A stretch of 64,000 nt of DNA. It comes from Algoriphagus marinus (GTDB lineage: Bacteria > Bacteroidota > Bacteroidia > Cytophagales > Cyclobacteriaceae). The notes under the pieces are model-generated. The model did no database searches. It was not told where the DNA came from and saw only the letters and a list, made by a program, of their open reading frames with translations. The stretch covers positions 186,001 to 250,000 of the forward strand of contig NZ_MSPQ01000005.1 in NCBI RefSeq assembly GCF_001936475.1, given 5' to 3'. Every line of letters starts with the position of its first letter. The stretch's first letter is position 1. This document shows, piece by piece, positions 1-8,961 of the stretch. Made by a program: the position numbers and the translations under genes.

Positions 1-857
1 CATCATGGACAATATCTAATACTCCATTTGGATCTGTAGCTTGGCAATGACGACCTGTTTTATCATGAGAACCTGAACCGAAAACTGACCCGTCATTTTG
101 GGCTACGTGAAAGTCAATAGTCCAAGGGCGAAGTGCATCCGTTACCGTCTTCAAAGCTGCCTTCACCGCTTCCCGATCATTCAAATCCGCATCTGGAGCT
201 AAGATCCGATGCTCTGGAGCATTGTAGCCCATGGTATATAAAAAGGTGTGCGACATATCTGCCTGAAAGCCAATATTCGGTCGGTCAACCATTTCTAAAG
301 TCTCCACCATATGTTTCCAGCTATGCATGGCACCCCAGCAAATCTCCCCTTCAGCCGCTAGTCTTTCTCCAAAACCGGCAGCAACATCGCAGGCTTCACG
401 GAAAGTTTCCACTATTTGCTTGGTGTTTCCTTTTGGATCCTTCGCCCAATCTGAAACACCGGCAGCTGAATCGATTCGTACTACTCCGTAATGCCGAACT
501 CCAAGTTCGTTGAGCTTTTGTCCAAACTCACAGGACTTCCGAACCATATCCACAAAAGTCTTCCGCTGATCTGCAGTGCCCATCGCTGAACCTGCCCAAA
601 TCGGAGCAACCAGCGAACCCACATTCAGATTGTATTTGGATACTTTATCCGCAAGCTTTTTGGCTTCATCAGCATTATTCAAATCAAAGTGAGGTTCAAG
701 CAAACCCACATCGATTCCGTCAAATTTCACTCCATTGACTTCGGCTTTTGCAGTCATCTCAAGCAGCGAATCAAAAGGTATGATCGGCTCAGAATCCGGT
801 CCTTTTCCGACCAATCCCGGCCAAGTGGCGTTGTGTAGTTTTGGGTAATTGTTCATG
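1..857 (-). CDS. Sugar phosphate isomerase/epimerase, TIM barrel (3' end cut off by window edge)
   Basis: The minus strand is open from an ATG at 857 down to base 1 with no stop, so 285 codons are visible and the C-terminus lies outside the window. The protein begins [14 protein letters not shown] and has no signal peptide. It reads as a xylose-isomerase-like TIM barrel (AP endonuclease 2 family): a strand ending [10 protein letters not shown], a later strand with [10 protein letters not shown], then [12 protein letters not shown] (possible metal-binding Asp and His) and [11 protein letters not shown] near the end. Such enzymes interconvert ketoses or their 3-keto derivatives with a divalent metal. 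It is followed upstream by a cupin isomerase and an aldose-epimerase-like gene on the same strand, consistent with cytoplasmic sugar catabolism. The substrate cannot be told from sequence. Confidence 0.85.
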
Positions 858-866
858 GTTATTTTA

Positions 867-904
867 GAGTTTGAAAATTGAAAGATTAGAAAATTGAAAG
901 ATTA
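867..904. repeat. AT-rich intergenic repeat, copy A (GAAAATTGAAAGATTA type)
   Basis: Two near-identical units of about 16 bp, built on GAAAATTGAAAGATTA, stand in tandem between two minus-strand genes. Related copies occur at 2184-2220, 15511-15571 and 41369-41400, always just outside a gene. Function unknown; it could be a dispersed repeat or part of an untranslated region. Confidence 0.6.
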
Positions 905-932
905 ATCGTCAAAAGAGGACTAACCATAATCT

Positions 933-965
933 ACAGCTGTTGACCGTGGTCAGTCCACCGTTGAC
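933..965. repeat. GTTGAC/GTCAAC dispersed repeat, copy 1
   Basis: The stretch contains CTGTTGACCGTGGTCAGTCC and CACCGTTGAC and runs into the stop codon of the cupin gene. In inverted orientation it matches parts of 34985-35051, which lies just after the stop of the ThuA gene. Both copies sit at the 3' end of a minus-strand gene, as expected for REP-like extragenic repeats. Confidence 0.55.
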
Positions 966-2173
966 TAGAAAACTTTCAAATCAGGGTTCTTTGGCCCAAA
1001 ATGCTTCAGCATCACGATCGGATCGGTCTTGGAATGGTTTGTGATTTTTACTCCAGCTTTAGCCGCAGACTCAGATACAAAATACTCGTCATGCGTGAGT
1101 TGACCAAATCGAATTAATGCAGGAGTCTCAATATCCCAAATACCCATCGTGCCATGACCTTGCATCATGATCATTCCATAAGCAGCACTGTCGGTAATAG
1201 TCACAGTCTGACCAGGGAAAATCGTCAATTCCTTCGCCGAATAATCATGCGAACGATAGCAAATCCAAGCATCATGATAACCAGCGGCATGCATTTTTTC
1301 CACAGCCTCCACCGGCTTTGGTTCCATGTAGTGGTTGTCCATCAAATTCGGATTTACATTCAGATCCCAATCGATCATTTCCACTAAGAGATCATGATCA
1401 CCCCAGCGATCCTTCGGTGTAGCATTCCAAAGCAATTCATCCGGAATAATAGCCTCATTCACTAAGGATTGATACATCGCGAAAATATCGGAAGCCTTTT
1501 GTGGCTCGTAAGTACAGAGCGAACCAGGAGCATGAAGCATCCCAGGGGGCACATCCCAACCTGTTCCAGGCTGAAGTTTGAAAGCTTGAGAATAGTTTGT
1601 GATTTTATTGTCGCCTTTGTTGAAGTTTTTCAGGCATTCCAGAATGGTTTCCTTGCTCGTTCCCGGTGCGATTCCAAAGAAAGTGTAAGGAAAATCTCCT
1701 CCGTGATTATTTACTTGAGGCGGGAAATAATAAGCTTCAGGTTTTCCATTTTGGCCAGTCAGCTTCCCAAATTCATCGCTCGGGTGAATATGATGTGGTA
1801 GTGGCCCCATATTGTCAAAAAACTTGGAATACATCGGCCAGGATTTATGCGCATTCCAAAGTCGATCTCCGATGATCTGAGCTCCCAATTCATCAATCGC
1901 ATCTTTGAGCAGGAAAAGTTCAGTTTTACCCCCTTCTTCAAAAGCGATATGACTCAAGCCTTCATTTTTGGAAGTCAGAGGACCATTTTGAGCTGGAGTA
2001 GTCGAAGAAAACCAGCGTTCATCTATTCCTCCACGATTACCACCAAGGCTATAATAATCATCCGGATGAAGTTTGATTCGACGACCGGGAACGCAAAATG
2101 ATCTTGGCACCCAAGTCGGTGTTAATCTTAAAATTCCTTCCCCTTGTTCGAGGGCTTTTTTGGCTAGGCTCAT
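965..2173 (-). CDS. Phosphomannose-isomerase-like cupin protein
   Basis: 402 residues with no signal peptide, so probably cytoplasmic. The N-terminal half carries the metal-binding cupin motif of class I mannose-6-phosphate isomerases (PLPHHIHPSDE around residue 125) and WDVPPGMLHAPG around residue 210; a second jelly roll ends with KITNHSKTDPIVML. In this family a Zn-bound double cupin interconverts aldose and ketose sugars or their phosphates. The protein is far from classic ManA in sequence, and the substrate is probably a less common sugar. Neighbours are a TIM-barrel isomerase downstream and a DUF4432 epimerase-like gene upstream, all on the minus strand with 100-160 bp gaps that hold dispersed repeats. 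Confidence 0.8.
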   Translation of the reverse strand: MSLAKKALEQGEGILRLTPTWVPRSFCVPGRRIKLHPDDYYSLGGNRGGIDERWFSSTTPAQNGPLTSKNEGLSHIAFEEGGKTELFLLKDAIDELGAQIIGDRLWNAHKSWPMYSKFFDNMGPLPHHIHPSDEFGKLTGQNGKPEAYYFPPQVNNHGGDFPYTFFGIAPGTSKETILECLKNFNKGDNKITNYSQAFKLQPGTGWDVPPGMLHAPGSLCTYEPQKASDIFAMYQSLVNEAIIPDELLWNATPKDRWGDHDLLVEMIDWDLNVNPNLMDNHYMEPKPVEAVEKMHAAGYHDAWICYRSHDYSAKELTIFPGQTVTITDSAAYGMIMMQGHGTMGIWDIETPALIRFGQLTHDEYFVSESAAKAGVKITNHSKTDPIVMLKHFGPKNPDLKVF

Positions 2174-2183
2174 TGGTATTTAT

Positions 2184-2220
2184 GATTTGAAAATTGAAAG
2201 ATTGGAAAATTGAAAGATTA
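2184..2220. repeat. AT-rich intergenic repeat, copy B
   Basis: Starts ten bases upstream of the cupin start codon on the coding strand of that gene and repeats the unit GAAAATTGAAAGATT twice. Nearly identical to the copy at 867-904. Because it sits immediately before the start codon it will be part of the leader of the cupin mRNA if that gene is co-transcribed with the DUF4432 gene. Confidence 0.6.
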
Positions 2221-2330
2221 GAGTCAGAGTTACTTCATTATTAGAAATTTAGCATTCTGCATTCGATATTTTTTACAAGTAATTTTGGAACCAGGACCAT
2301 CTGCCTATTCCAAATTTTTGATAATTCATT

Positions 2331-3389
2331 TTAAATTTTAAATTCCTTGGCTTTCTCCCCTGTCAGCACTTCCAACTTCAACTCGTATTCTCGCTTTTCC
2401 CCAGGTTCTAAATAGATCAAGGTTCCATTTTCCTTTGCTGCTGCTTGCCCAATTGGCGGATTGGTAGCCGGTTCCAAAGCAGTGACGTATTCGTTTTTAC
2501 CCCAGTGCTGCCAATTGATCAGCCAAGGGAATTGCTCTTTCGAAAATGAAATTTTAAAAGCCAACTCTAATTCATCATTTGCATAGCCACAAACCACTCG
2601 GTTATTAGCATCAGCTTTTGGAAGAATAAAAGCAACATCTTCCCCAAAACCTGCATGCTCATCCATCGGGGCTGCACAGCGGGTAAATTCATGTTGGATA
2701 TTGAAATCGGTATTATTCGCGTCAGTTGCTTTTCCTTGTTTTTCTCCATTCCAAATAATCCGTGTCCCCTCATCTATCAGGGGCCAGCCACAATTGATAT
2801 GGTACAATAGCATATGAGGCGTTCGCGTATTTCCCCGATTGATGACCAGGTCTTTGATATGAATCTCTGCTGATCCCAAGCTTCCTGAAATACTTCGTGT
2901 AAGCTCTAAGCTCGGACCGAAAGTCGTGGTCTCTCTTATTTTTCCTACGATTTCAAAACTCAAATCCTCCGAGAAAATATCAGGCTGACGAATTGAGATC
3001 AACTCGGCAGGCGAATTGGAAAAGCGACCATGGAGTCCTTTACTGCCAGTTTCATCTTCGTTTGGCGGCCCCATGGATGAAAGACCACAAGTAGTAAGCA
3101 AGCCCCCAGCGAAAGTTCGAAGCCAATCAATCCCCTGATTGGAAAAAGGCTGTGGTGCAGTAATGCCGGCATGTGAAATCCAGGCCAGACTATTTTCATT
3201 GAAAAGTGCATCCACGATATCCATTCCCCTATCCAAGACAACTTTGTAGCGTAATCCTGTACCAGTATTAATCCAAGCAATACGGGTTCCTTTTCCAGGA
3301 CCATTGTCAAGAATTGAAGTTTCAATTCCCCCGATTTGCTGCGTATTCGAAAGCTTATGTTTCCAGCTGCCTAGATTTTTTGGATTCAT
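2331..3389 (-). CDS. DUF4432 family (aldose-1-epimerase-like) protein
   Basis: 352 residues, no signal peptide. Galactose-mutarotase-like beta-sandwich of the DUF4432 type: VLDRGMDI near residue 73, FAGGLLTTCGLSSMGPP near residue 117 and GLHGRFSN near residue 142, then PHMLLYHINCGWPL (conserved His) near residue 200 and YLEPGEKREYEL close to the end. Members are presumed mutarotases or epimerases acting on sugar acids or unusual sugars, but the substrate is not known. It sits upstream of the cupin isomerase on the same strand, suggesting a shared sugar pathway. A CTATCCTGC element lies 46 bp before its start. Confidence 0.8.
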   Translation of the reverse strand: MNPKNLGSWKHKLSNTQQIGGIETSILDNGPGKGTRIAWINTGTGLRYKVVLDRGMDIVDALFNENSLAWISHAGITAPQPFSNQGIDWLRTFAGGLLTTCGLSSMGPPNEDETGSKGLHGRFSNSPAELISIRQPDIFSEDLSFEIVGKIRETTTFGPSLELTRSISGSLGSAEIHIKDLVINRGNTRTPHMLLYHINCGWPLIDEGTRIIWNGEKQGKATDANNTDFNIQHEFTRCAAPMDEHAGFGEDVAFILPKADANNRVVCGYANDELELAFKISFSKEQFPWLINWQHWGKNEYVTALEPATNPPIGQAAAKENGTLIYLEPGEKREYELKLEVLTGEKAKEFKI

Positions 3390-3435
3390 TTTGGGTTTTT
3401 GTAGGGATTCAATCTATAAAAAAGCCCTTCCGACA

Positions 3436-3444
3436 CTATCCTGC
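3436..3444 (-). promoter_or_regulatory. CTATCCTGC element (candidate regulator site)
   Basis: Nine bases reading CTATCCTGC on the plus strand, 46 bp before the DUF4432 start. The same CTRTCCTGY pattern occurs in the same orientation before the cytochrome lipoprotein (7314-7322), SusC (12121-12129) and sulfatase (31366-31374) genes. Role inferred from position only. Confidence 0.35.
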
Positions 3445-3513
3445 GCTATATGGTAGGTCAAGGCATTTGATTTTAAGTTAGAAAAAATGAAGGAGGAAAA
3501 ACTGCCATTGGTC

Positions 3514-3548
3514 AAAAAAAAAGGATCCATTCCGAAGAATGAATCCTT
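3514..3548 (-). terminator. Rho-independent terminator after the DUF1080 gene
   Basis: A 10-bp stem (3523-3532 with 3537-3546, one mismatch) with a CGAA/TTCG tetraloop is followed on the minus strand by nine T residues. It stands about 180 bp beyond the stop of the DUF1080 gene, on the far side of the long inverted repeat 3550-3716, and probably ends the 7212-3725 operon. Confidence 0.75.
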
Positions 3549-3549
3549 C

Positions 3550-3716
3550 AACCCGAAATATTCATTAGAAATTCTATTACAGCTTTAAATCACTTCAAAA
3601 CAGTCGCTTCGCTTCGTTTCCTTTCTCATCATAGCGATGCTATGCTTTCGAAATGAAACTTCCTGATTTATTGCGATTTAAATCTTCACTACGAATTCTA
3701 ATGCATAATCCGGGTT
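3550..3716. repeat. Long imperfect inverted repeat, MITE-like (167 bp)
   Basis: The two halves of this gene-free stretch are imperfect reverse complements. The left end reads AACCCGAAATATTCATTAGA and the reverse complement of the right end reads AACCCGGATTATGCATTAGA; the similarity continues through TTTAAATC in both arms to a central CATAGC-GAT-GCTATG hairpin (3630-3644). No open frame is present. It accounts for most of the 335-bp gap 3390-3724. It could be a non-autonomous transposable element or a large RNA hairpin read through from the DUF1080 gene. Confidence 0.6.
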
Positions 3717-3724
3717 AAACCCAA

Positions 3725-4540
3725 TCAAAGTTTTTTGAGCATCAATTTGCGGTATTCGACTTTCATCGGTGGCCCAACGTGGACCTGTACTCCGAGCAGA
3801 CCGGACATCATCCGGTTTTTAGTGTCTTCATCATGCACTTCACTCATCAGAATTCCATTGACATAGTGTTGCATCACATTTCCTTTCACGATGAGATGAA
3901 TCTCGTTCCAATCTTCTTTCTTGATTTTTGCACCTAATTCTGCACGATCACCAAGCTCACTTTCCACATTCAATCCTTTCCAGGCATTTCGCTCTACAAA
4001 GTCGCGGAGGTTGGTCATCCCATCCGGCTGAGAGGTAATGCGTGTTTTTTGTCCTCGGTAGGCTAAAGTGGCTCGCTTTCGCTCCTCATAGTTCTGTCCA
4101 GTATAGTTTACTTTACCATCGATATCTGCTTGGTAGCCACGAAGCGCAAATGGAACTTCCTCCACACGATCGCTTCGATAATTGATGCCTGAATTGCCTG
4201 ATTCCGAGATTCGGAATTCAGCTTTCAACTCAAAATCAGAAACCTCTCCTTTCCAAATCAAGAAAGTATTTGCTTTCAATAAAGTCTCAGGAGTAATGGT
4301 CCCAACGATCGCACCGTCTTTGACTGTCCAGTACGTGGGATCTCCCTCCCATCCCTTGAGTGTTTTTCCGTCAAAAATGGATTTGAAATCCTTTTGAGTT
4401 GATTCCAACTGAGAAACAACAACTGGCTGATCGCTATTTTCATAGGGTGGAAATGCTGATTCGATCCCGTAATAGCCTAGAACCATTACGGCAGCAGCCG
4501 TCTCAAGAAGTAGATATTTTTTTAAAAATTGGAGTTTCAT
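3725..4540 (-). CDS. DUF1080 / 3-keto-disaccharide hydrolase domain protein
   Basis: 271 residues with an N-terminal hydrophobic segment (LLLETAAAVMVLGYYG, residues about 11-26), so exported or membrane-anchored. After a linker comes the DUF1080 jelly roll: IFDGKTLKGWEGDPTYWTV (residues about 55-73), then FELKAEFRISESGNSGINYR and GYQADIDG, ending with NGILMSEVHDEDTKN. Members hydrolyse 3-keto-glycosides made by sugar C3-oxidases, or bind glycans. The start codon overlaps the stop of the upstream cytochrome gene by 4 bp (ATGA), so the two are translationally coupled and probably act on the same substrate. A terminator lies downstream at 3514-3548. Confidence 0.85.
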   Translation of the reverse strand: MKLQFLKKYLLLETAAAVMVLGYYGIESAFPPYENSDQPVVVSQLESTQKDFKSIFDGKTLKGWEGDPTYWTVKDGAIVGTITPETLLKANTFLIWKGEVSDFELKAEFRISESGNSGINYRSDRVEEVPFALRGYQADIDGKVNYTGQNYEERKRATLAYRGQKTRITSQPDGMTNLRDFVERNAWKGLNVESELGDRAELGAKIKKEDWNEIHLIVKGNVMQHYVNGILMSEVHDEDTKNRMMSGLLGVQVHVGPPMKVEYRKLMLKKL

Positions 4541-7212
4541 TTCTGAGCTGTTGCTTTATTCTGATAGACTTCATGATTTTCGTTTCCACCTGAAATCAGG
4601 TAGGCCATCAAATCTTTCAATTCTTCTTCATTGAGTCGATTAATCATTCCTGGTAGCATCGTTGAAACCTCCGAAACTTTCTTGCTTTTCACTTCAGCTT
4701 TAGCCACCGTACGAATCACATCTGGCGCAAAAGGATTTTGAGAAACATAATAATTACCAGCATCCTCATTGGTCAAGCGACCGACTACAGATCCTCCAGC
4801 TTTAAGTTCCAATATAGTCGCTTCATATTGCTCAGAAATCTCGTCGCTTGGATTGATAGTGGCATTTAAAATATCCTTTGCAGAGAATCTAGTTCCTAAC
4901 TGACTAAGGTCTGGACCAATTATTCCTCCTTCACCTTTCATGGTGTGGCAAGATTGACAAAGTGTAGCCACGTACATAGCTTTCCCTCGTACCAGATCTC
5001 TACCACTAAGGTTTTCTACTATAGGCAAGGCTTCTTCTACTGTCCATCGTCTGCCAGGCCCTTCTGGCTGAATAGTCGTCTCTGCAAGATCATTTCCACT
5101 GCTAGTCAACATTGCTGCTCCCGAAAGCTCATTGTATTTATCAAAATCTGCTTGGGCTACATGAGTCAATGCCATCTTTCTGGCCCTGTCAATAAACCCA
5201 ACGTAGCTTCGACCACCCTTATACTTGAAAGCGTTCTGAATCCAAGTGAAGTATTCATTATGAAGCTCAGGCGTCCATCCAGCCTCCGCTCCTCCTAGAA
5301 CTACTGCCAAATAAGTTTGTTGAGCAGGTGGTACATTAGCCAGCATATTGGCGATATCCAATCCATACTGTGGATTACGCATGATCAGATCCGAGGATGA
5401 GGTGAACGTTTTCTGGTAATCAGGATCATCCTTTGCATTTTCGAGTAGTGCCAAGGTTTTCTCCACCGCATCCGCTGCATCCAGATGAACCAATAATTTA
5501 CTGAGCTCACGATCTAGATTATTGTTGTTTGCAGGAAAATTCCCGTCTAAATAGGCCACTAACTGATCCTTAACATTTTTTGCAGGATCACCTTGACGAT
5601 AGAGGATCAATTCGAATGCTCGAAGTAAATCTTGCTTCTCTTTCTCATTGAGTTTCGAATAGTCGATTCCCATCAATACCTGAATCATTGGGGTTCCGGC
5701 ACCTTTTTCACTATGCCTAGCCAAAGCGATCATCGCTTGGGTAAGTTTTACCGGGTTTTGCTCCTCCAGTGCTTTTACTTTCCAGGAATCTATTGGCTGA
5801 TGTTCCAAAGCAATTCGAGCGGCATATTGTACAAATCGATCATTATGATCCAAATTTGCCCAGGCCTTTTCCAAACCTTCTGAAGAAGCTCCCACTTTAT
5901 GATATTCTTCCAGCTCTCTTCTCAACTTATTCTCCGCAGGAAGATCGGCAATTTGAAGTGGAGTGATATTTTTCTCGACCTCACCATCATAGTAAACACG
6001 GTAAAGATCTGATTCCAATCTTCTCCCTCCCGTCATGAAATACATCGCGCCATCCGGACCGATGATTCCGTCTGTCAAAGGAAGCGGAGATCCTGAGATA
6101 AATTCTTCTGCTTTTGCCTCGTAAGTAGCTCCCTTCGGAGAAAGCTCAAAAGCATAGATAATTCCAAAGCTCCAATCAAAAGCGTAGAGTGCTTTTTGAT
6201 ATTTCTCTGGGAAATTTGCACCAGTTCCAAACATCACGTTAGTTGGTGAACCCTGACCTATATTTAAAGTGGCAGGAAGATTATCTGGATAAAGCGGAGA
6301 CCATTTCTGATTTCCGGTTCTCCATCCATATTCGGATCCGCTGGTTACGTGACAGATTCGAGTAGGTCGATACCAAGGCATCCCAAAATCCCATTCCATA
6401 TCCGAATCATAGGTAAACAGGTCTCCAGCCTCATTGAAAGCGATGTCGAATGGATTTCTATAACCTGCTGAAATCAACTCAAAGTAAGATCCATCAGGTG
6501 AAAAATTAGCAACCCATCCTCCTGGAGCCATTCTAGAGTTGGCATGACCACGAGGATCTTTGATCTCAGGGAATAAATTATCCTCATTCCAAACTCGAGG
6601 AAGTCGGTAAGCGTCCATTTCTGGTACGTCTACATGATTTCCTGCAACCATGTAAAGTGATTTTCCATCTGGAGAAAGTTTGATACTATGCGGTCCATGC
6701 TCTCCGGGTTGACCTGTAAAAAGTTTAATTGTAGTTACAGTTTCATATTGATCATCCCCGTCCAAATCCTGAATTCGGTACAGGCCAGTACTTTCTTTGA
6801 ATGTCTCATTTCCATTGTGATTCACCATCACATAAATACTATTGAAGGCATACAGCAAGCCTTGGGCATAGCCCATTCCTACTTGAGGTTCGGCGACATT
6901 CCCGATGATCAACTTTTCAATTTTAGGAGCCAAAGAATCCGACCCGATCTCAGGAATATCCAATCGATAGAGAAAACCATATTGGTCTGCCGTAATGAGA
7001 CGATTTTTATCATCAAAAGTCATAGCTACCCATGAACCCTGATCCAAATCACCTGGGCTATAAATGTGCTCAGCTTTGAACCCTTCTGGGAGTTTAAGTT
7101 TCGATACTTTGGGATCGAGTGGGGCATCTTCTTCTTTTTTAGCGCAGGAAACTGCAATTGAGAGCACCACCGCACTCAGGAAGAGTTTTTTTAGAAAAGA
7201 TTTAAAGATCAT
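4537..7212 (-). CDS. PVC-type heme-binding lipoprotein: beta-propeller dehydrogenase domain plus C-terminal cytochrome c
   Basis: 891 residues from the ATG at 7212, which I prefer over an in-frame ATG at 7257 because it gives a clean lipoprotein signal peptide (MIFKSFLKKLFLSA, lipobox IAVSC). Residues about 40-420 form a sugar-dehydrogenase-like beta-propeller (LPEGFKAEHIYSPG, FTYDSDMEWDFGMPWYRPTR, GYRNPFDIAFNEAGDLF). A helical HEAT-like region follows, then a cytochrome c domain with CQSCH at about 752-756 and a likely distal Met in MLPGMINRL. It is probably an outer-membrane or periplasmic redox enzyme passing electrons from a sugar-type substrate to its own heme. It overlaps the DUF1080 gene by 4 bp. 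Confidence 0.85.
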   Translation of the reverse strand: MIFKSFLKKLFLSAVVLSIAVSCAKKEEDAPLDPKVSKLKLPEGFKAEHIYSPGDLDQGSWVAMTFDDKNRLITADQYGFLYRLDIPEIGSDSLAPKIEKLIIGNVAEPQVGMGYAQGLLYAFNSIYVMVNHNGNETFKESTGLYRIQDLDGDDQYETVTTIKLFTGQPGEHGPHSIKLSPDGKSLYMVAGNHVDVPEMDAYRLPRVWNEDNLFPEIKDPRGHANSRMAPGGWVANFSPDGSYFELISAGYRNPFDIAFNEAGDLFTYDSDMEWDFGMPWYRPTRICHVTSGSEYGWRTGNQKWSPLYPDNLPATLNIGQGSPTNVMFGTGANFPEKYQKALYAFDWSFGIIYAFELSPKGATYEAKAEEFISGSPLPLTDGIIGPDGAMYFMTGGRRLESDLYRVYYDGEVEKNITPLQIADLPAENKLRRELEEYHKVGASSEGLEKAWANLDHNDRFVQYAARIALEHQPIDSWKVKALEEQNPVKLTQAMIALARHSEKGAGTPMIQVLMGIDYSKLNEKEKQDLLRAFELILYRQGDPAKNVKDQLVAYLDGNFPANNNNLDRELSKLLVHLDAADAVEKTLALLENAKDDPDYQKTFTSSSDLIMRNPQYGLDIANMLANVPPAQQTYLAVVLGGAEAGWTPELHNEYFTWIQNAFKYKGGRSYVGFIDRARKMALTHVAQADFDKYNELSGAAMLTSSGNDLAETTIQPEGPGRRWTVEEALPIVENLSGRDLVRGKAMYVATLCQSCHTMKGEGGIIGPDLSQLGTRFSAKDILNATINPSDEISEQYEATILELKAGGSVVGRLTNEDAGNYYVSQNPFAPDVIRTVAKAEVKSKKVSEVSTMLPGMINRLNEEELKDLMAYLISGGNENHEVYQNKATAQK

Positions 7213-7313
7213 ATACTTTTGGGTTATTGGATTTCGGTGAAAGGGTTCATAAATCAAAATTTACTCAATTATCATGTATAGTTTAAGCTATTTACTTTTT
7301 GTGAATTAAAAAA

Positions 7314-7322
7314 CTGTCCTGC
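7314..7322 (-). promoter_or_regulatory. CTGTCCTGC element (candidate regulator site)
   Basis: Reads CTGTCCTGC on the plus strand, about 100 bp upstream of the cytochrome lipoprotein start and just beyond the SusD terminator. It matches the CTRTCCTGY pattern at 3436, 12121 and 31366 in sequence and orientation. Confidence 0.3.
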
Positions 7323-7333
7323 CATCTCATGCT

Positions 7334-7390
7334 TTAAAAAAAGCAGCCCAACCTTTTCAGAAGTATTCTTTCCGAAAAAAGCTGGGCTGT
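7334..7390 (-). terminator. Rho-independent terminator of the susCD operon
   Basis: On the minus strand CAGCCCA (7383-7389) pairs with TGGGCTG (7344-7350), reinforced by an inner CTTTTTTC/GAAAAGG pairing, and is followed by C plus a run of seven T. It begins 19 bp after the SusD stop codon. Confidence 0.8.
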
Positions 7391-7408
7391 ACTATGTTTA
7401 TGAAAAAA

Positions 7409-8917
7409 TTAGAAATACGGACTCAAATCTGACTCTGCTGCCGGATACGCATAGAACTTCTTGATATTTGTAAATGCATTGCTTCTAGGCACTGCACCAG
7501 CAATCGGCGGATAATAATAGTCTAATGGATTTGCAATAATTCGCTGACCGTACGGAACGATGATTTCCTGAATTCGATCCGTTCGTTGGATATCAAACCA
7601 GCGCTTATTTTCAAAAGCAAGCTCCACTCTTCGTTCCTTAAAGATTGCTTCCCGTAAATCAACTTGCCCTGCTGCTGTGGTGTTTTCTAAGCCCGCACGT
7701 TGTCTCACCTGATTTAAGTATCCAATAGCTTCACCGGTTTTCCCTTGCTCATTCAGCACTTCAGCCATAAATAACAATACCTCTGCATAGCGATACACTA
7801 CCCAATTAGTCCCGTGATTATTATGCTGAGAGTGAAGTTTCGCGTGTTTTTTAATGTAAGGATAGTTTTTATCGTCTCTGAAACTACCTGCTAGAAATAC
7901 ATTGCCAATAGAAGCATCCTTTCTCAAATCACCCGGCTCATAAGCAGCAATAATATCCGGTGTGGGAATATTATTTCCTTCCCCATCGATGTTCTGAGGA
8001 TTGCTTGTTCCCATTATAGGTTGAAGCTCTGCTGCACTAATCGGTCTAGGCATAAATTGGTAGATAAAATTCCCTTGCAAGCCAGCAGCTCCTTCTAAGA
8101 ACTGAACCTCAAAAACCGATTCTGCATTGTTCTTATTAGATGAATTTCCCGGGAACGCCATTTCATAATTCGGCATCAATTGATAGCCCTGAGTCAATAC
8201 GGGAGCTAAAATTTGCTCTGCCTCAGACCATTTTTTCTGATTTATATAAACATTTGCTAGCAGTGTTCTTGCTGCACCCTCGGTTACTCGTCCGGGAGTT
8301 TGTTGTTCTTTTTTAGGCAAAAGTGGAACTGCAGCTTGTAAATCAGCTATAATCTGATTGTAAACTTCTGCTTCATTTGCTAAAGGCAAAGCTGCTTCTT
8401 CTCGAACTGCAACAGGAACCAAATGAAGTGGAACACTTCCAAAATAACGTGCTAATTCAAAATAAGCATAAGCTCTTAGGAATAATGCTTGGCCTTTAAC
8501 ATTAGCTTTAGCCGCTGCATCAAAATCCACATCATCAATTAATGCTAAGATCTGGTTTGTTCTGGCAATGATCAGATAATCTTGACGCCATTGATTCAAT
8601 ACGTGGGTATTGGCAGTAGTACCATTGGATTCCGGTACAGAGAAATCTGCCAAATCTTCTTGATTATCAGTAGCTCCAAAAAGAATATTTCGAGCATAAT
8701 ACGTATTATCTGAATGCATTTCCGAGAGTAACCAAGCACGATCATTTATGATGGTACGTAGTGGAACATAAGCAGCATTTACCGCTTGCTCAAAGTCAGT
8801 TTGATTTTTGAAAAAGGTGGCCGAACTCAGCTGAGTCTCTGGCACAACCGTAAGGAAGTCTTCACAGCCACTTAGCGCAAATGCAGTCACCAAAATAGCT
8901 AGGATATATTTTTTCAT
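7409..8917 (-). CDS. SusD/RagB-family glycan-binding lipoprotein
   Basis: 502 residues with a lipoprotein signal peptide (lipobox ALSGC, Cys18). The typical SusD start follows (EDFLTVVPETQLSSATFF), then TPR-like helices (KGQALFLRAYAYFELARYFG near residue 145), RVTEGAARTLLANVYINQ near residue 210 and the C-terminal RQRAGLENT and IFKERRVELAFENKRWFDIQR blocks. SusD proteins sit on the outer face of the outer membrane and form a lid over their SusC transporter. The gene lies 44 bp after susC on the same strand and is followed by a terminator, so the pair is one operon. The substrate is unknown, presumably a plant or algal glycoside given the neighbours. Confidence 0.95.
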   Translation of the reverse strand: MKKYILAILVTAFALSGCEDFLTVVPETQLSSATFFKNQTDFEQAVNAAYVPLRTIINDRAWLLSEMHSDNTYYARNILFGATDNQEDLADFSVPESNGTTANTHVLNQWRQDYLIIARTNQILALIDDVDFDAAAKANVKGQALFLRAYAYFELARYFGSVPLHLVPVAVREEAALPLANEAEVYNQIIADLQAAVPLLPKKEQQTPGRVTEGAARTLLANVYINQKKWSEAEQILAPVLTQGYQLMPNYEMAFPGNSSNKNNAESVFEVQFLEGAAGLQGNFIYQFMPRPISAAELQPIMGTSNPQNIDGEGNNIPTPDIIAAYEPGDLRKDASIGNVFLAGSFRDDKNYPYIKKHAKLHSQHNNHGTNWVVYRYAEVLLFMAEVLNEQGKTGEAIGYLNQVRQRAGLENTTAAGQVDLREAIFKERRVELAFENKRWFDIQRTDRIQEIIVPYGQRIIANPLDYYYPPIAGAVPRSNAFTNIKKFYAYPAAESDLSPYF

Positions 8918-8961
8918 TTTTTTTCGTTTGTAAGTGAATAAATAAGGTGGAATCTCTCAGC

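Noticed and set aside
133..513. Open plus-strand frame of 126 codons near the left edge
   Set aside because: Antisense to the TIM-barrel gene that runs off the window edge; the minus-strand frame is continuous for 285 codons with family motifs.
7213..7257. Upstream ATG for the cytochrome lipoprotein at 7257
   Set aside because: It adds 15 polar residues before the lipoprotein signal peptide; the ATG at 7212 starts the signal directly.
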